A DNA stretch of 47,654 bases from Candidatus Pseudothioglobus aerophilus (GCA_014384565.1 JACNFO010000027.1:31924-79577); one strand, 5' to 3'; shown: positions 17,763 to 27,230, numbered from the stretch's first letter. The notes: a model not told the origin generated them from the letters alone. Numbers and translations are program-made.

Positions 17763-19133
17763 CTAATCATTCTCAAGGAATAAAGCCTCAACTTCATGAA
17801 TTTTACCAACATCCATTAATACCATTAAAACGTGGTCTCCTTCTTCTATAACGAGTTTTTTTGAGCCCATTAATAATTCATCATTTCTTACAATAGCTCC
17901 AACAACTACATCTTCAGGCAAGGGCAAATCTTTAATTTGAACCCCAACTACCTCAGATGTTTTTTCGTTGCCATGAACCACTATCTCTATCGCCTCAGCT
18001 TTTCCATGCTGCAAGGAATGAACCTTCATACAGTCACCCTTTCTTAAATGAGATAATATTCCACTGACTGTAATCTGGTCAGGAGAAACAATAATATCGA
18101 CATCTCCACTTTGCTCAGCGAGCGTTGCATAAACATCACGCTTAACTAATGCAATAGTTTTATGAGCGCCTAAACGCTTAGCTAAAATTGAGACAATAAC
18201 ATTTACTTCATCTGAGTCCGTTAAAGCTAAAAATAGATCTGTATTTTCAATGCCTTCTTCTTTTAGCAGGTCTTCATCAGAAGCGTTACCTTGAAGCACT
18301 AAAGTATTATTAAGTTTCTCACTTAAATACTTAGCTCTATCTTCACTAAGCTCAATAATCCTTATATTGTGAGTCTCCTCAAGAAGTCTAGCCACATTAA
18401 TACCAATACTTCCTCCTCCAGCAATGAAGATTTTTTGATACGTATTTTCTGCACGCCGAAACTCTTTTAAAGCTCTAGAAATATGATCTTTTTTAGCCAG
18501 GAAGTAGACCTGGTCTCCCTCTCTTATAATGGTATCGCTTTTGGCAGGGATAGCTTTTTCATTTCGGTAAAGGCTAACTATGCGTATTTTGACATCAGGC
18601 ATATGCTCATGCAGCTCTTTAACCGGTCTATTAACAATCGGCGTGCCAATGAAAGCGCGCGTTTCGACAAGTTGCACCAGTCCATTTTCAAAGTCAAATA
18701 CCTGAGAGGCTCCAGGCTGCTCAACAATACCCTGAATATATTCCGTTATTAAGTTCTCTGGCGTAATTAAAAAGTCAATTGGTAACGCGTCATTAGAAAA
18801 TATTTCAGGTCTGAGCAAATATTCATTGGTCCTTATTCGAGCAATCTTTGTCTTTACGTTATATAGGGTATGCGCCATCCTGCAAGCAACCATATTTCGC
18901 TCATCAGAATTCATAACGGCAATAACTACGTCCATGGATTTGATATCAGCTTTTTCTAAAACGCTAGGATATGCTCCATAGCCAATGACAGTTTTTATAT
19001 CTAAATACCTCTGTAAAGGAGTCAGCATTTCTTCTTTTTGATCAACAATCGTAATGTCGTTATCAATATCTGAACAAAGATACTTTGCAAGAGTCGAGCC
19101 AACCTGACCAGCGCCTAGAATTAATATTTTCAT
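17763..19133 (-). CDS. trkA: Trk system NAD-binding regulatory subunit TrkA
   Basis: A 456-aa cytosolic gating protein made of two RCK repeats, each with a Rossmann RCK_N and an RCK_C domain. The first begins with ILGAGQVGSTLAKYL (nucleotide-binding glycines) and the second with IAGGGSIGINVARLL near residue 236. TrkA gates TrkH according to nucleotide state. Its ATG overlaps the ntrX stop by 4 bases, so translation is coupled to the two-component system. Length is the family norm (about 458). Confidence 0.96.
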   Translation of the reverse strand: MKILILGAGQVGSTLAKYLCSDIDNDITIVDQKEEMLTPLQRYLDIKTVIGYGAYPSVLEKADIKSMDVVIAVMNSDERNMVACRMAHTLYNVKTKIARIRTNEYLLRPEIFSNDALPIDFLITPENLITEYIQGIVEQPGASQVFDFENGLVQLVETRAFIGTPIVNRPVKELHEHMPDVKIRIVSLYRNEKAIPAKSDTIIREGDQVYFLAKKDHISRALKEFRRAENTYQKIFIAGGGSIGINVARLLEETHNIRIIELSEDRAKYLSEKLNNTLVLQGNASDEDLLKEEGIENTDLFLALTDSDEVNVIVSILAKRLGAHKTIALVKRDVYATLAEQSGDVDIIVSPDQITVSGILSHLRKGDCMKVHSLQHGKAEAIEIVVHGNEKTSEVVGVQIKDLPLPEDVVVGAIVRNDELLMGSKKLVIEEGDHVLMVLMDVGKIHEVEALFLEND

Positions 19134-19705
19134 TTCTTGTCAATCCCTAAATCTTTAAGCTTTCTATATAAGGTTGTTCTCTCTAAACCTGCAATTTCAG
19201 CAACAACTGCAATATTATTATCATTAACCGAAAGGTGGTGAAGCAAATATTGACTTTCAAAAATATTTCGCGCCTCTTTAAGTTTAAGTGAATAATCAAT
19301 GCCACTAACTTGCTGAGTTGATTTTTCCGGCTCTTTACGAGTCATAATGTTTCTCAAGATCGGTAAAAAGTCATGGAGGGGTTTTTTTAAAAAATCTACA
19401 GCACCAAGCTTCATAGCTCTAACGATATCACTTGGCTCTGCATGCCCTGACATCATTACTACAGGAGTTGATAATCCAGCAGAATGCCATTCTGATAGAA
19501 GTGAAATACCATCTTGCCCAGGCATCCAAACATCCATTAGTATTAAATCAAAAGTGTTAGCGGCTATTATTGCTTTTGCTTCAATAGCACTTCTAGCTAG
19601 CATAGTCGTATAACTCACATCTTCAAGAATATCTTTAATAATCTCAGTATTATCTCTCTCATCATCGATGATTAATATTTTTCCAAATGTAGAATCTTGT
19701 TTCAT
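19130..19705 (-). CDS. ntrX: NtrX-like response regulator without AAA+ domain
   Basis: A 191-residue regulator with an N-terminal receiver domain (about 8-120; acidic pocket DDE, phospho-acceptor D58 in LILMDVWMPG, conserved lysine in FLKKP) joined directly to a Fis-type helix-turn-helix (about 150-188, GLERTTLYRKLKDLG). Canonical NtrX proteins are about 450 aa with a central sigma54-interacting AAA+ domain, which is absent here. The ATG overlaps the ntrY stop (ATGA) and has a strong GGGAGGTGA ribosome binding site. Partner kinase and neighbours (ntrY, trkA) support the NtrX name; by layout it resembles the RegA/PrrA/ActR type, so regulation without sigma54 is expected. Confidence 0.85.
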   Translation of the reverse strand: MKQDSTFGKILIIDDERDNTEIIKDILEDVSYTTMLARSAIEAKAIIAANTFDLILMDVWMPGQDGISLLSEWHSAGLSTPVVMMSGHAEPSDIVRAMKLGAVDFLKKPLHDFLPILRNIMTRKEPEKSTQQVSGIDYSLKLKEARNIFESQYLLHHLSVNDNNIAVVAEIAGLERTTLYRKLKDLGIDKK

Positions 19706-21780
19706 TTCACCTCCCTTAGGGCATCAATTATACTGAATTCAATGGTTATTCTTGCACCATGAGGCTTTACGTTGCTAGCAAATATCTGACCATCATGCTG
19801 CTCAATAATATTTTGCACTATGGCAAGTCCAAGCCCCCCACTTTTTTCTTTTGTTGTAATATAAGGCTCAAATACTTTATCAATAATATCTTCAGGAAAC
19901 CCATTACCGTCATCAATAATTGTTAATCGGATGATCCCCTCTTTTTTCAAAACTCTTGACTTAATTTTAATACTTAGTTTATTATTTTCTTTCTTAGCTT
20001 CGGTTGCATTTTTAATTAAATTAATTAACACTCTAGAAATCGCATCTTGATCAAGCTGAAGTTTAGGTAAATCTCCACTCAAATCTAGATCAACCCTAAT
20101 CCCAGTATGGTTATCATATAGAGATGCTGACTTATTTATTAGAGAGTTTAGTGACGATGAAGTCTTTTTAATTTCAGGTGTATTTGCATAATTTGCAAAA
20201 GCACTAACCATAGAATCCATAGAGGCAACCTGATCCATAATAGTTTGCGTTGTTTTATTTATAATTGCAGAATCTTTCTTATCTAGCTTCTCTAAAAATA
20301 AATTTCTAAGCCTTTGTGCAGAAAGTAATATAGGAGTAAGCGGATTCTTAATTTCATGAGCCATACGAACAGCAACCTCTCCCCATGCGGCTTTCTTTTG
20401 TGCTCTATTTAGCTTGGAAATATCATTAATTATAATTACGTAACCCAGGGTTTTATTTTCCACTTCTAAGATTGCGCCCTGACAATAAATAAGGCGGCTC
20501 CTATCATCAAGTATTAGCTCAATTTCTTTACTCCACTCTAATGACTCTTGCTCAATCTCTTCTTGAATAAATGAAAAAAGTGGACTTAGGTTTTCATAAT
20601 TTTTTATAACTGAGTCATAGGACTGGCCAATAAATTTTGTCTCATCTTGAATTTGAAGTATTTTGCCAATAACTGGATTAATAATTTGTATCTTTTGATC
20701 TTGGTTTAGAGCAATAACCCCAAAAGAGTACTTTAAAATGGTTTCTAAATAAAGATTATGCGTATCAAGACCCTCTCTAGATAGCTTAATTCTCTTGCTC
20801 ATTTCGTTGAAATGTCCAATTAAGTCATTCATATCCTTGTTTTTAGGGTTTTGCTCAATTTCTACATCATAGTTTCCAGAAGCAATTTCTCTAGTAGCAA
20901 CTGACAAGTTATGCATTGGCCTCATTAACTGATCAATCATTCGAAAAACAATGAGCAATGCACTTAAGACTGATAATAAAATTGTTGACGTAAAGTCGAT
21001 TAAAAAACGAGTTTCAATAATAGAAGAGTTAAGCGATAACTCAGCATCTTTTGCAGCAGAACGAAAGCGAGTCATCCTCGAAATGAGGCTTTCAATATTA
21101 ATATCTGAAGAGTAATGTGCAATTAAAGTAAACTCATCAGTTGAAGCTGTATAGCCATCTAGTAAACATATAGAATCATCTCTTTTACTTATTGCAGCAA
21201 GATTCATTTGAGAATCATATAGCTTTAACTCACAAGCCCAAAAGTCATCAACTAAAAGGTCTAGTACTGACTGCATTTGCGCAACAGGTTTCCTAGGCGC
21301 ATCAAAATAATTGACAAGCTTTCCTATATTGCGTGTTTTATCTTCATAATACTTAATGGCAACATTATTAGTATTTCTGAAGAGTTCATCAACTTCGCCT
21401 CCAACCTTTAAGTTAAATTCATCAAATTGAATTTCAGCAATTTGAAGGTTATCTCTTATTGACCCGAAAGAAAATAAATAGAACGATAGCACTGGAAGTA
21501 ACACCAAAACTGGAACAATTTTTATAAAAGACCAGGTAAATTTTGATCCAATTATTTCTTGCTCCGTATTAAGTTTTAACTTTCTCATGGAAAGTACAAT
21601 GTAATATATCGCAATTAAGCTCATTGAGACATTAAACCCAACCAAAACTAAATACCACTTCTCAATTAAATCAGGATTTAAACCGAGATAAAACATTCCA
21701 GAAAATGAAATCAAAAAGATGCCTATCCAAAACAAGGCGCGAGGAGCTTCTTTTAAAGAAAAAGCTTGATTTAACAACAT
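19702..21780 (-). CDS. ntrY: NtrY-like membrane sensor histidine kinase
   Basis: A 692-aa sensor kinase. Three hydrophobic helices lie in the first 105 residues and another near 275-297, enclosing a probable periplasmic region. Then follow HAMP (about 300-350), a PAS domain (about 360-470), the dimerisation/phosphoacceptor segment RMAHEIKNPLTP with H475, and an HATPase domain with the N box NLIKNATEA and the G boxes DDGNGFP and GGLGLAI. This is the NtrY architecture, linked to nitrogen and redox signalling in other proteobacteria. It is first in the ntrY-ntrX-trkA-trkH unit and divergent from rnd. Confidence 0.92.
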   Translation of the reverse strand: MLLNQAFSLKEAPRALFWIGIFLISFSGMFYLGLNPDLIEKWYLVLVGFNVSMSLIAIYYIVLSMRKLKLNTEQEIIGSKFTWSFIKIVPVLVLLPVLSFYLFSFGSIRDNLQIAEIQFDEFNLKVGGEVDELFRNTNNVAIKYYEDKTRNIGKLVNYFDAPRKPVAQMQSVLDLLVDDFWACELKLYDSQMNLAAISKRDDSICLLDGYTASTDEFTLIAHYSSDINIESLISRMTRFRSAAKDAELSLNSSIIETRFLIDFTSTILLSVLSALLIVFRMIDQLMRPMHNLSVATREIASGNYDVEIEQNPKNKDMNDLIGHFNEMSKRIKLSREGLDTHNLYLETILKYSFGVIALNQDQKIQIINPVIGKILQIQDETKFIGQSYDSVIKNYENLSPLFSFIQEEIEQESLEWSKEIELILDDRSRLIYCQGAILEVENKTLGYVIIINDISKLNRAQKKAAWGEVAVRMAHEIKNPLTPILLSAQRLRNLFLEKLDKKDSAIINKTTQTIMDQVASMDSMVSAFANYANTPEIKKTSSSLNSLINKSASLYDNHTGIRVDLDLSGDLPKLQLDQDAISRVLINLIKNATEAKKENNKLSIKIKSRVLKKEGIIRLTIIDDGNGFPEDIIDKVFEPYITTKEKSGGLGLAIVQNIIEQHDGQIFASNVKPHGARITIEFSIIDALREVK

Positions 21781-21785
21781 AAATT

Positions 21786-21865
21786 TTGTTGATAAAATAT
21801 TAAAGTGTTTTCATTATCTCATAAATGAATTATTACTAGCATGAGTTGTTGATAAAATACAACAA
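21786..21865. repeat. Duplicated TTGTTGATAAAATA motif between ntrY and rnd
   Basis: The 14-base sequence occurs at 21786-21799 and again at 21846-21859, 60 bp apart, in the short divergent gap. The second copy extends to a perfect inverted repeat (TTGTTG at 21846, CAACAA at 21860-21865). It may be a shared regulatory site; TAAAAT in the second copy could also be a -10 box for rnd. Confidence 0.4.
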
Positions 21866-21884
21866 TCCATTTGAGATAATTCCT

Positions 21885-22922
21885 TTGATTACAAGCGAGT
21901 CACAACTTAACAAATACCTGAAAAGTATTCAACATCAATCTCTTCTTGCAATTGATACTGAGTTTAGAAGGATTGATTCGTATTATCCAGAGCTTTGCCT
22001 AATTCAAATTGCAGCTGGAATTAGCTTAGAATGTATAGATGTGCTTGCAATAAAGAATCTAGAGCCTCTTTTTGAAAAACTATACGATAGTAAAACTATA
22101 TGGGTTATTCACTCTGCTAGGCAAGACATTGAAGCCCTTTATTGCCTATCCCAACGGATGCCTCATGCAATTTTTGATACTCAAATTGCGGCTTCACTGT
22201 TAAATTATCCGCTTCAGGTGTCATACCAAGCATTAACAGAAATGCTGCAAAGTGTTCATCTAGAAAAAAAACATACGCGGTTCGACTGGAAAACCAGACC
22301 CCTTCCTGAGGATGTATTGCAGTACGCACTTGATGATGTAAAGTACCTTCTTCCTCATTACGCAATTCTTAAAGCTGAGTTAATTAAAAGTGAAAAACTG
22401 CAGTGGCTATGGGAGGAGACAGGCTTTTTATTGGATAAAAATCTTTATGAGACTAATTTCAAGCAAATTATAAACAAAACTATTGGAATTTCAAAAATTG
22501 ACTCTGATTCTCAAAAACAGGCAATAAACCTAGTAATGTGGCGAGAGGATACTGCAAAGAAAGAAAATAAACCTCGCAAATGGATAATGTCTGATGAACG
22601 ATTAATAGATTATGCCACTGGTAAAAACAAACTTTCTTCAGACTCTAAAAAGCTTTTTGAAAAATTTCTAAGCACTAACCAGATTTCAACAAACTTTCAT
22701 GCCCCTCTTGTAACTCAAAAACCGTTATCTGCTGATGAGAAACTAAAAAAAACCCAAGCACAGGAATATATTAAAAAAATTTCAATTAAATATGACATTG
22801 CCCCTGAACTTATTTGCTCTTCAAAAAATCTTGTTAAATTCATCAGAGGTGATAAAGGGCTCTCTATTAACAGTGGATGGAGATCAAAAATAGTAAAACT
22901 AAAATCTCATCTGAAATCTTAA
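21885..22922 (+). CDS. rnd: Ribonuclease D
   Basis: A 3'-5' exoribonuclease that trims tRNA and other stable RNA 3' ends. The DEDDy active site is visible: DTE in AIDTEFRR, D in HSARQDIEAL, and YxxxD in YALDDVKYL; an HRDC domain follows in the middle and C-terminal regions. TTG at 21885 (LITSESQL) is chosen because it aligns with the usual RNase D N-terminus and has GAGA 8 bases upstream; the longer frame from TTG at 21846 would start inside an inverted repeat. The product is 345 aa. The start remains uncertain. It is followed by rsmD with a 25-base or smaller gap. Confidence 0.9.
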   Translation: MITSESQLNKYLKSIQHQSLLAIDTEFRRIDSYYPELCLIQIAAGISLECIDVLAIKNLEPLFEKLYDSKTIWVIHSARQDIEALYCLSQRMPHAIFDTQIAASLLNYPLQVSYQALTEMLQSVHLEKKHTRFDWKTRPLPEDVLQYALDDVKYLLPHYAILKAELIKSEKLQWLWEETGFLLDKNLYETNFKQIINKTIGISKIDSDSQKQAINLVMWREDTAKKENKPRKWIMSDERLIDYATGKNKLSSDSKKLFEKFLSTNQISTNFHAPLVTQKPLSADEKLKKTQAQEYIKKISIKYDIAPELICSSKNLVKFIRGDKGLSINSGWRSKIVKLKSHLKS

Positions 22923-22947
22923 CTTACCATTTAATTACTTTAACCCT

Positions 22948-23523
22948 ATCAAAGACAATACTTTTAAAATAATTGCAGGAAATCTTAAAGGAAGGAAATT
23001 TAACTTTCCTGACGCTGAAGGTCTTCGCCCTACTCTTGGCAAAACAAGGGAAACCCTTTTTAATTGGCTCCAATTTGATATTGCTGATAAGACAATTATT
23101 GATCTATTTGCTGGAAGTGGGGCTCTTAGCCTGGAGGCAATATCTAGAGGAGCCAAAAAAGTCTGTTTGATTGAAAAAAATAGAAAGGTTTTTAAAAACC
23201 TTGAATTAAATTTTAAACTCCTTAGTAACTCTCAATATCAACTTAATAATACTGATTCAGCTATCTTTCTTGATAAAAAAAATAACAAGCCCTTCGATTT
23301 AGTTTTTTTAGACCCTCCATTTAAGCAAAATTTAATACCAGTGATTCTTGAGCTCTTATCTCAAAAAAATTACTTACATTATGAAAGCCAGATTTATATT
23401 GAGTCTGAGTACGAAATAACACCTAAACTCTTAGAAAATCACCTTGAATATAATTGTAGAATCAGAAAACAGAAAAAATCAGGCAATGTTCACTATTGTC
23501 TGATAAGCTTAGAGGTAATATGA
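22948..23523 (+). CDS. rsmD: 16S rRNA (guanine966-N2)-methyltransferase RsmD, atypical start
   Basis: The reading frame is intact and gives a typical RsmD: KIIAGNLKGRKF, GLRPTLGKTRETLFNWL, the SAM motif DLFAGSGALSLEAISRGA, and catalytic FDLVFLDPPF. However, between the in-frame TGA at 22913-22915 and the conserved KIIAG (22966) there is no ATG, GTG or TTG in this frame or any other. ATC at 22948 is proposed, giving 191 aa, the usual length; ATA/ATT at 22969-22974 are alternatives, or a base missing from the assembled sequence. Placed between rnd and coaD, its stop overlaps the coaD ATG by 4 bases. Confidence 0.85.
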   Translation: MKDNTFKIIAGNLKGRKFNFPDAEGLRPTLGKTRETLFNWLQFDIADKTIIDLFAGSGALSLEAISRGAKKVCLIEKNRKVFKNLELNFKLLSNSQYQLNNTDSAIFLDKKNNKPFDLVFLDPPFKQNLIPVILELLSQKNYLHYESQIYIESEYEITPKLLENHLEYNCRIRKQKKSGNVHYCLISLEVI

Positions 23524-24002
23524 AAAAAATTGCAATATATCCCGGCTCTTTTGATCCGATTACGAATGGACACGTTGATCTCATTAAGCGTGCATCAAAA
23601 ATTTTTGATGAAGTAATTATTGCAATTACTCAAAATGCCAATAAATCTTGTTTTTTATCAATTGATCAGAGGGTTGATGCAGTTGAAAGCTCAATAGAAT
23701 CTTTAAGTAACACCAGAGTCTTAAGCTTTAACTCCCTTCTAGTTGACTTTGCAAGAGATCATGATGCTCAAATAATAATTAGGGGCCTTAGGGCTGTATC
23801 AGATTTTGAATATGAGTTTCAACTTAGCGGAATGAACAAACGCCTTAACTCAGACATTGAAACTTTATTTATGACCCCCTCTGAAGAATTTGCTAATATT
23901 TCGTCTTCTTTGGTCCGTGAAATTTTATCTCTTGGGGGTGATATTAGCCCATTTGTCCCAGCCCAAGTCAAAACAATACTCCTTAACACACTTCAAAAAT
24001 AA
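23520..24002 (+). CDS. coaD: Phosphopantetheine adenylyltransferase
   Basis: CoaD joins 4'-phosphopantetheine and ATP to dephospho-CoA, the penultimate step of CoA synthesis. The 160-aa product has YPGSFDPITNGH (the T/HxGH nucleotidyl-transferase motif), RGLRAVSDFEYE and the ISSSLVRE loop. ATG at 23520 overlaps the rsmD stop and follows GAGGT; an 8-codon longer frame upstream is not supported. The rsmD-coaD pairing is widespread in bacteria. Confidence 0.97.
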   Translation: MKKIAIYPGSFDPITNGHVDLIKRASKIFDEVIIAITQNANKSCFLSIDQRVDAVESSIESLSNTRVLSFNSLLVDFARDHDAQIIIRGLRAVSDFEYEFQLSGMNKRLNSDIETLFMTPSEEFANISSSLVREILSLGGDISPFVPAQVKTILLNTLQK

Positions 24003-24014
24003 TTTCATTAATAC

Positions 24015-24042
24015 CTTGAAATAATATTTTAAACCCCTAAAT
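24015..24042 (+). promoter_or_regulatory. Sigma32-like heat-shock promoter of dnaK
   Basis: CTTGAAA (24015-24021), 12-base spacer, then CCCCTAAAT (24034-24042), about 34 bp before dnaK. This matches the sigma32 pattern CTTGAAA / CCCCATNT well. A 6-bp dyad (AAACCC 24031-24036, GGGTTT 24044-24049) overlaps the -10 region and could be a weak coaD terminator or a leader structure. Confidence 0.65.
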
Positions 24043-24075
24043 AGGGTTTATATAAAAATACAAGGAGTATATGAA

Positions 24076-25983
24076 ATGTCAAAAATAATTGGAATTGATT
24101 TAGGAACTACAAACTCATGTGTCTCTGTGATGGATGGTGGTGTTGCTAAGATAATTGAAAACTCAGAAGGAAATCGTACTACACCCTCTATTATTGCTTA
24201 CCCTAAAGACTCAGATGAGATCTTAGTAGGACAGCCCGCTAAAAGGCAAGCTGTTACCAACCCAGAAAATACGTTATATGCTATCAAAAGGTTAATTGGT
24301 CGACGATTTGATGAGGAAGCGGTTCAAAAAGATATTGATCTTGTTCCTTATAAAATCATCAAAGCTAAAAATGGTGACGCCTGGGTTGAAGTCAAAGGTA
24401 AAAAAATGGCGGCTCCAGAGATATCCGCTCGCGTAATTCAAAAAATGAAACAAACGGCTGAAGACTATTTAGGCTCAGAAGTTACCGAAGCAGTAATTAC
24501 TGTCCCAGCCTACTTTAATGACTCTCAGCGTCAAGCAACTAAGGATGCTGGAAAAATTGCAGGACTAACTGTTAAAAGAATTATTAACGAGCCCACTGCT
24601 GCTGCATTGGCTTATGGCGTTGATAAATCTACGGGTGATAAAAAAGTTGCAGTTTATGACTTAGGTGGTGGAACATTTGATGTTTCTATCATTGAGATGG
24701 AGGATATTGATGGTGAAAAGCACTTTGAAGTTCTTTCAACGAATGGTGATACATTCTTAGGTGGTGAAGATTTTGACCATAGAATAATTAACTATTTAGT
24801 AGAAGAGTTTAAAAAAGAGCAGGGCTTAGATCTGTCCAAAGATGCGATGGCGCTGCAAAGACTTAAAGAAGCTGCTGAGAAGGCAAAGATTGAGCTATCT
24901 TCATCAGAGCAAACTGAAGTAAGTTTGCCATACATAACTGCGGACGCCTCTGGTCCAAAACATCTTAACATCAAAATGACAAGGTCAAAGCTAGAATCTC
25001 TAGTTGCGGATTTATTAAAGCGATCAATAGATCCCTGCAAATTAGCACTTAAAGATGCTGGACTATCGAGTGGTGACGTAGATGAAGTTATCCTTGTTGG
25101 TGGTCAGACTAGAATGCCTAAAGTTCAAGAGATGGTAAAAGATTTTTTTGGTAAAGAGCCAAAGAAAGATTTAAATCCTGATGAAGCTGTTGCTATGGGC
25201 GCAGCCATTCAAGCTGGTGTTTTAGGTGGAGATGTTAAAGACGTCTTACTTCTTGATGTAACCCCTCTATCGCTAGGTATTGAAACGATGGGCGGCGTAA
25301 TGACTAAGTTGATTGAGAAGAATACAACAATTCCAACCAACCAATCTCAAGTCTTCTCAACCGCTGCAGACAATCAATCAGCAGTAACAGTTCATGTTCT
25401 TCAGGGTGAAAGGGATGTTGCTAGTGCAAACAAATCACTCGGTCAGTTTAATCTTGAAGGCATTCCAAATGCACCTAAAGGTCAGCCTCAGATTGAAGTT
25501 TCACTTGATCTTGACTCTGATGGTATCTTGAATGTATCTGCTAAAGATAAGAATACTGGAAAAGAACAATCTATAACAATCAAATCATCAAGTGGTCTTT
25601 CTGATGAAGAGGTTGAAAAAATGATTAAGGATGCTGAAGCACACGCTGAAGAAGATCAAAAATTCCATGAACTTGTAACATCAAGGAATATGGCTGATTC
25701 TTTGGTGCACTCTACAAAACAATCTCTAGAAGAGTTAAAAGATGAAATTTCTGATGATGAAAAAAGTGCAATTGAAACAGCGCTTAGTGAGCTTGAAGAA
25801 AGCATCAAAGGTGACGACAAAGAAGCAATTGATACTCAGGTTCAAAATCTAAGTGAAAAAGCGCAAGTCTTAGCTCAAAAAGCTCAAGAAAAAGCTACAG
25901 CAGACGGTGGTGAATCTGACAAATCTGAAGGAAATGATGATGTTGTCGATGCTGACTTTGAAGAGGTTAATGAAGAAAAGTAA
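24076..25983 (+). CDS. dnaK: Chaperone DnaK (Hsp70)
   Basis: ATP-dependent chaperone, 635 aa. It opens with [18 protein letters not shown] (phosphate 1), has the [12 protein letters not shown] phosphate 2 loop, the linker [16 protein letters not shown] preceding the substrate domain, and an acidic C-terminal tail ending near [11 protein letters not shown]. The ATG has AAGGAG 8 bases upstream. It forms a dnaK-dnaJ unit behind a heat-shock-type promoter; grpE is not adjacent. A hairpin separates it from dnaJ. Confidence 0.99.
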   Translation: MSKIIGIDLGTTNSCVSVMDGGVAKIIENSEGNRTTPSIIAYPKDSDEILVGQPAKRQAVTNPENTLYAIKRLIGRRFDEEAVQKDIDLVPYKIIKAKNGDAWVEVKGKKMAAPEISARVIQKMKQTAEDYLGSEVTEAVITVPAYFNDSQRQATKDAGKIAGLTVKRIINEPTAAALAYGVDKSTGDKKVAVYDLGGGTFDVSIIEMEDIDGEKHFEVLSTNGDTFLGGEDFDHRIINYLVEEFKKEQGLDLSKDAMALQRLKEAAEKAKIELSSSEQTEVSLPYITADASGPKHLNIKMTRSKLESLVADLLKRSIDPCKLALKDAGLSSGDVDEVILVGGQTRMPKVQEMVKDFFGKEPKKDLNPDEAVAMGAAIQAGVLGGDVKDVLLLDVTPLSLGIETMGGVMTKLIEKNTTIPTNQSQVFSTAADNQSAVTVHVLQGERDVASANKSLGQFNLEGIPNAPKGQPQIEVSLDLDSDGILNVSAKDKNTGKEQSITIKSSSGLSDEEVEKMIKDAEAHAEEDQKFHELVTSRNMADSLVHSTKQSLEELKDEISDDEKSAIETALSELEESIKGDDKEAIDTQVQNLSEKAQVLAQKAQEKATADGGESDKSEGNDDVVDADFEEVNEEK

Positions 25984-26009
25984 GTAATATAATAAGCGCA
26001 ATAAGAATA

Positions 26010-26040
26010 AAACCTCCCTTGTCCTGTGCATGGGAGGTTT
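26010..26040 (+). terminator. Hairpin between dnaK and dnaJ
   Basis: A perfect 9-bp stem AAACCTCCC (26010-26018) with GGGAGGTTT (26032-26040) and a 13-base loop, in the 74-bp gap. The only U residues after it are the TTT of the stem, so it is more likely a partial terminator or an mRNA-stabilising processing element than a full stop. Confidence 0.6.
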
Positions 26041-26057
26041 AATAATATAAGGGACCC

Positions 26058-27164
26058 ATGGCAGAAAGAGATTATTACGAAATTTTAGGCGTTGACAAAG
26101 GTTCAGACGAGGCCAAAATTAAAAAAGCCTATAAGCGTCTTGCAATGAAATATCATCCAGATAGAAATGCTGATGATAAAGAAAATTCTGAGAAAAAATT
26201 TAAAGAAGTTCGTAAAGCATACGATGTAATCTCAGATCCTCAAAAAAGATCGGCCTATGATCAATTCGGTCACGCAGGGGTTCAGCAAGGGGGTAATGGC
26301 TTTGGTGGTGGAAATCCGTTTGGTGGATCTGCTGGTGGCTTCGGTGATATTTTTGGTGATATTTTTGGTGGAGGCAACTCAAAACCTGATAATAGAGGCT
26401 CTGACCTTCGCTATGACCTAGAAATAGATTTAAAACAAGCCGCAGAAAGTGATACAGTAAAAATTCGAGTTCCAAAAAATGATACGTGTGAGCCTTGCTC
26501 TGGCAGTGGAGCCAAACCTGGTACCTCTGTAAAAACTTGTGTAAATTGTCGCGGCACAGGGCAAACAACTATGCAGCAAGGTTTTTTTGCTGTCCAAAGG
26601 CCTTGTAATCAGTGCAATGGTTCAGGTGAAAAAATTGAATCTCCCTGCAACACATGTCGTGGTCAGGGAGTTGTAAGAAGCCAAAAAACACTTTCAGTTA
26701 AAATTCCTGCTGGAGTAGATACAGGAAACCGAATTCGATTGAGCGGTGAAGGTGAAGCTGGATTACGCGGTGGACCGCATGGAGATCTTTACGTTCAAAT
26801 TCATATTAAAGAGCATTCAATTTTTGAGCGTGATGGTAATGATTTATATTGTGAAGTCCCTATTGATTTTGCAACATCCGCGCTTGGAGGCTCAATAGAG
26901 GTCCCAACACTACAAGGCAAACTCAAAATTAAAGTCCCTGCAGGAACGCAATCCTCTAAATTATTTAGACTACGCGGCAAGGGTATGCCTGCTATGAGGC
27001 ATAATGGATCTGGCGATTTACTCTGCCAAGTGAAAATTGAAACTCCCATTAATCTAAACTCTAAACAGAAAAAATTATTAAAAGACTTTTCAGACTCTTG
27101 TGAAGCAAAGCATCACCCAGAGTCAAATTCATTTTTTGGCAAAATGAAGTCATTCTTTGAGTAA
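26058..27164 (+). CDS. dnaJ: Chaperone DnaJ (Hsp40)
   Basis: Co-chaperone that stimulates the DnaK ATPase. A 368-aa class I protein: J domain with HPD in YHPDRN (about 33), a Gly/Phe-rich linker (about 75-115), four CxxCxGxG zinc repeats ([32 protein letters not shown]) and the C-terminal substrate domain. It follows dnaK and probably shares its heat-shock promoter. Confidence 0.99.
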   Translation: MAERDYYEILGVDKGSDEAKIKKAYKRLAMKYHPDRNADDKENSEKKFKEVRKAYDVISDPQKRSAYDQFGHAGVQQGGNGFGGGNPFGGSAGGFGDIFGDIFGGGNSKPDNRGSDLRYDLEIDLKQAAESDTVKIRVPKNDTCEPCSGSGAKPGTSVKTCVNCRGTGQTTMQQGFFAVQRPCNQCNGSGEKIESPCNTCRGQGVVRSQKTLSVKIPAGVDTGNRIRLSGEGEAGLRGGPHGDLYVQIHIKEHSIFERDGNDLYCEVPIDFATSALGGSIEVPTLQGKLKIKVPAGTQSSKLFRLRGKGMPAMRHNGSGDLLCQVKIETPINLNSKQKKLLKDFSDSCEAKHHPESNSFFGKMKSFFE

Positions 27165-27230
27165 ACTTGAAACAATTTGTAACATAGTATTAATTACTCA
27201 AGTATAAAATTTCTTTTTTCTCTAACTTAA

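Noticed and set aside
22948-23166. rsmD as a frameshifted pseudogene
   Set aside because: The conserved frame is continuous from KIIAG to the stop with all motifs; only the start codon is abnormal.
22973-23170. 65-aa plus-strand frame starting TTG at 22973
   Set aside because: It is a shifted frame within rsmD; the true frame carries the RsmD motifs through the same interval.
26200-26568. 122-aa minus-strand frame in dnaJ
   Set aside because: Leucine/histidine/glutamine-rich mirror of the dnaJ Gly-rich and zinc regions; no support as a gene.
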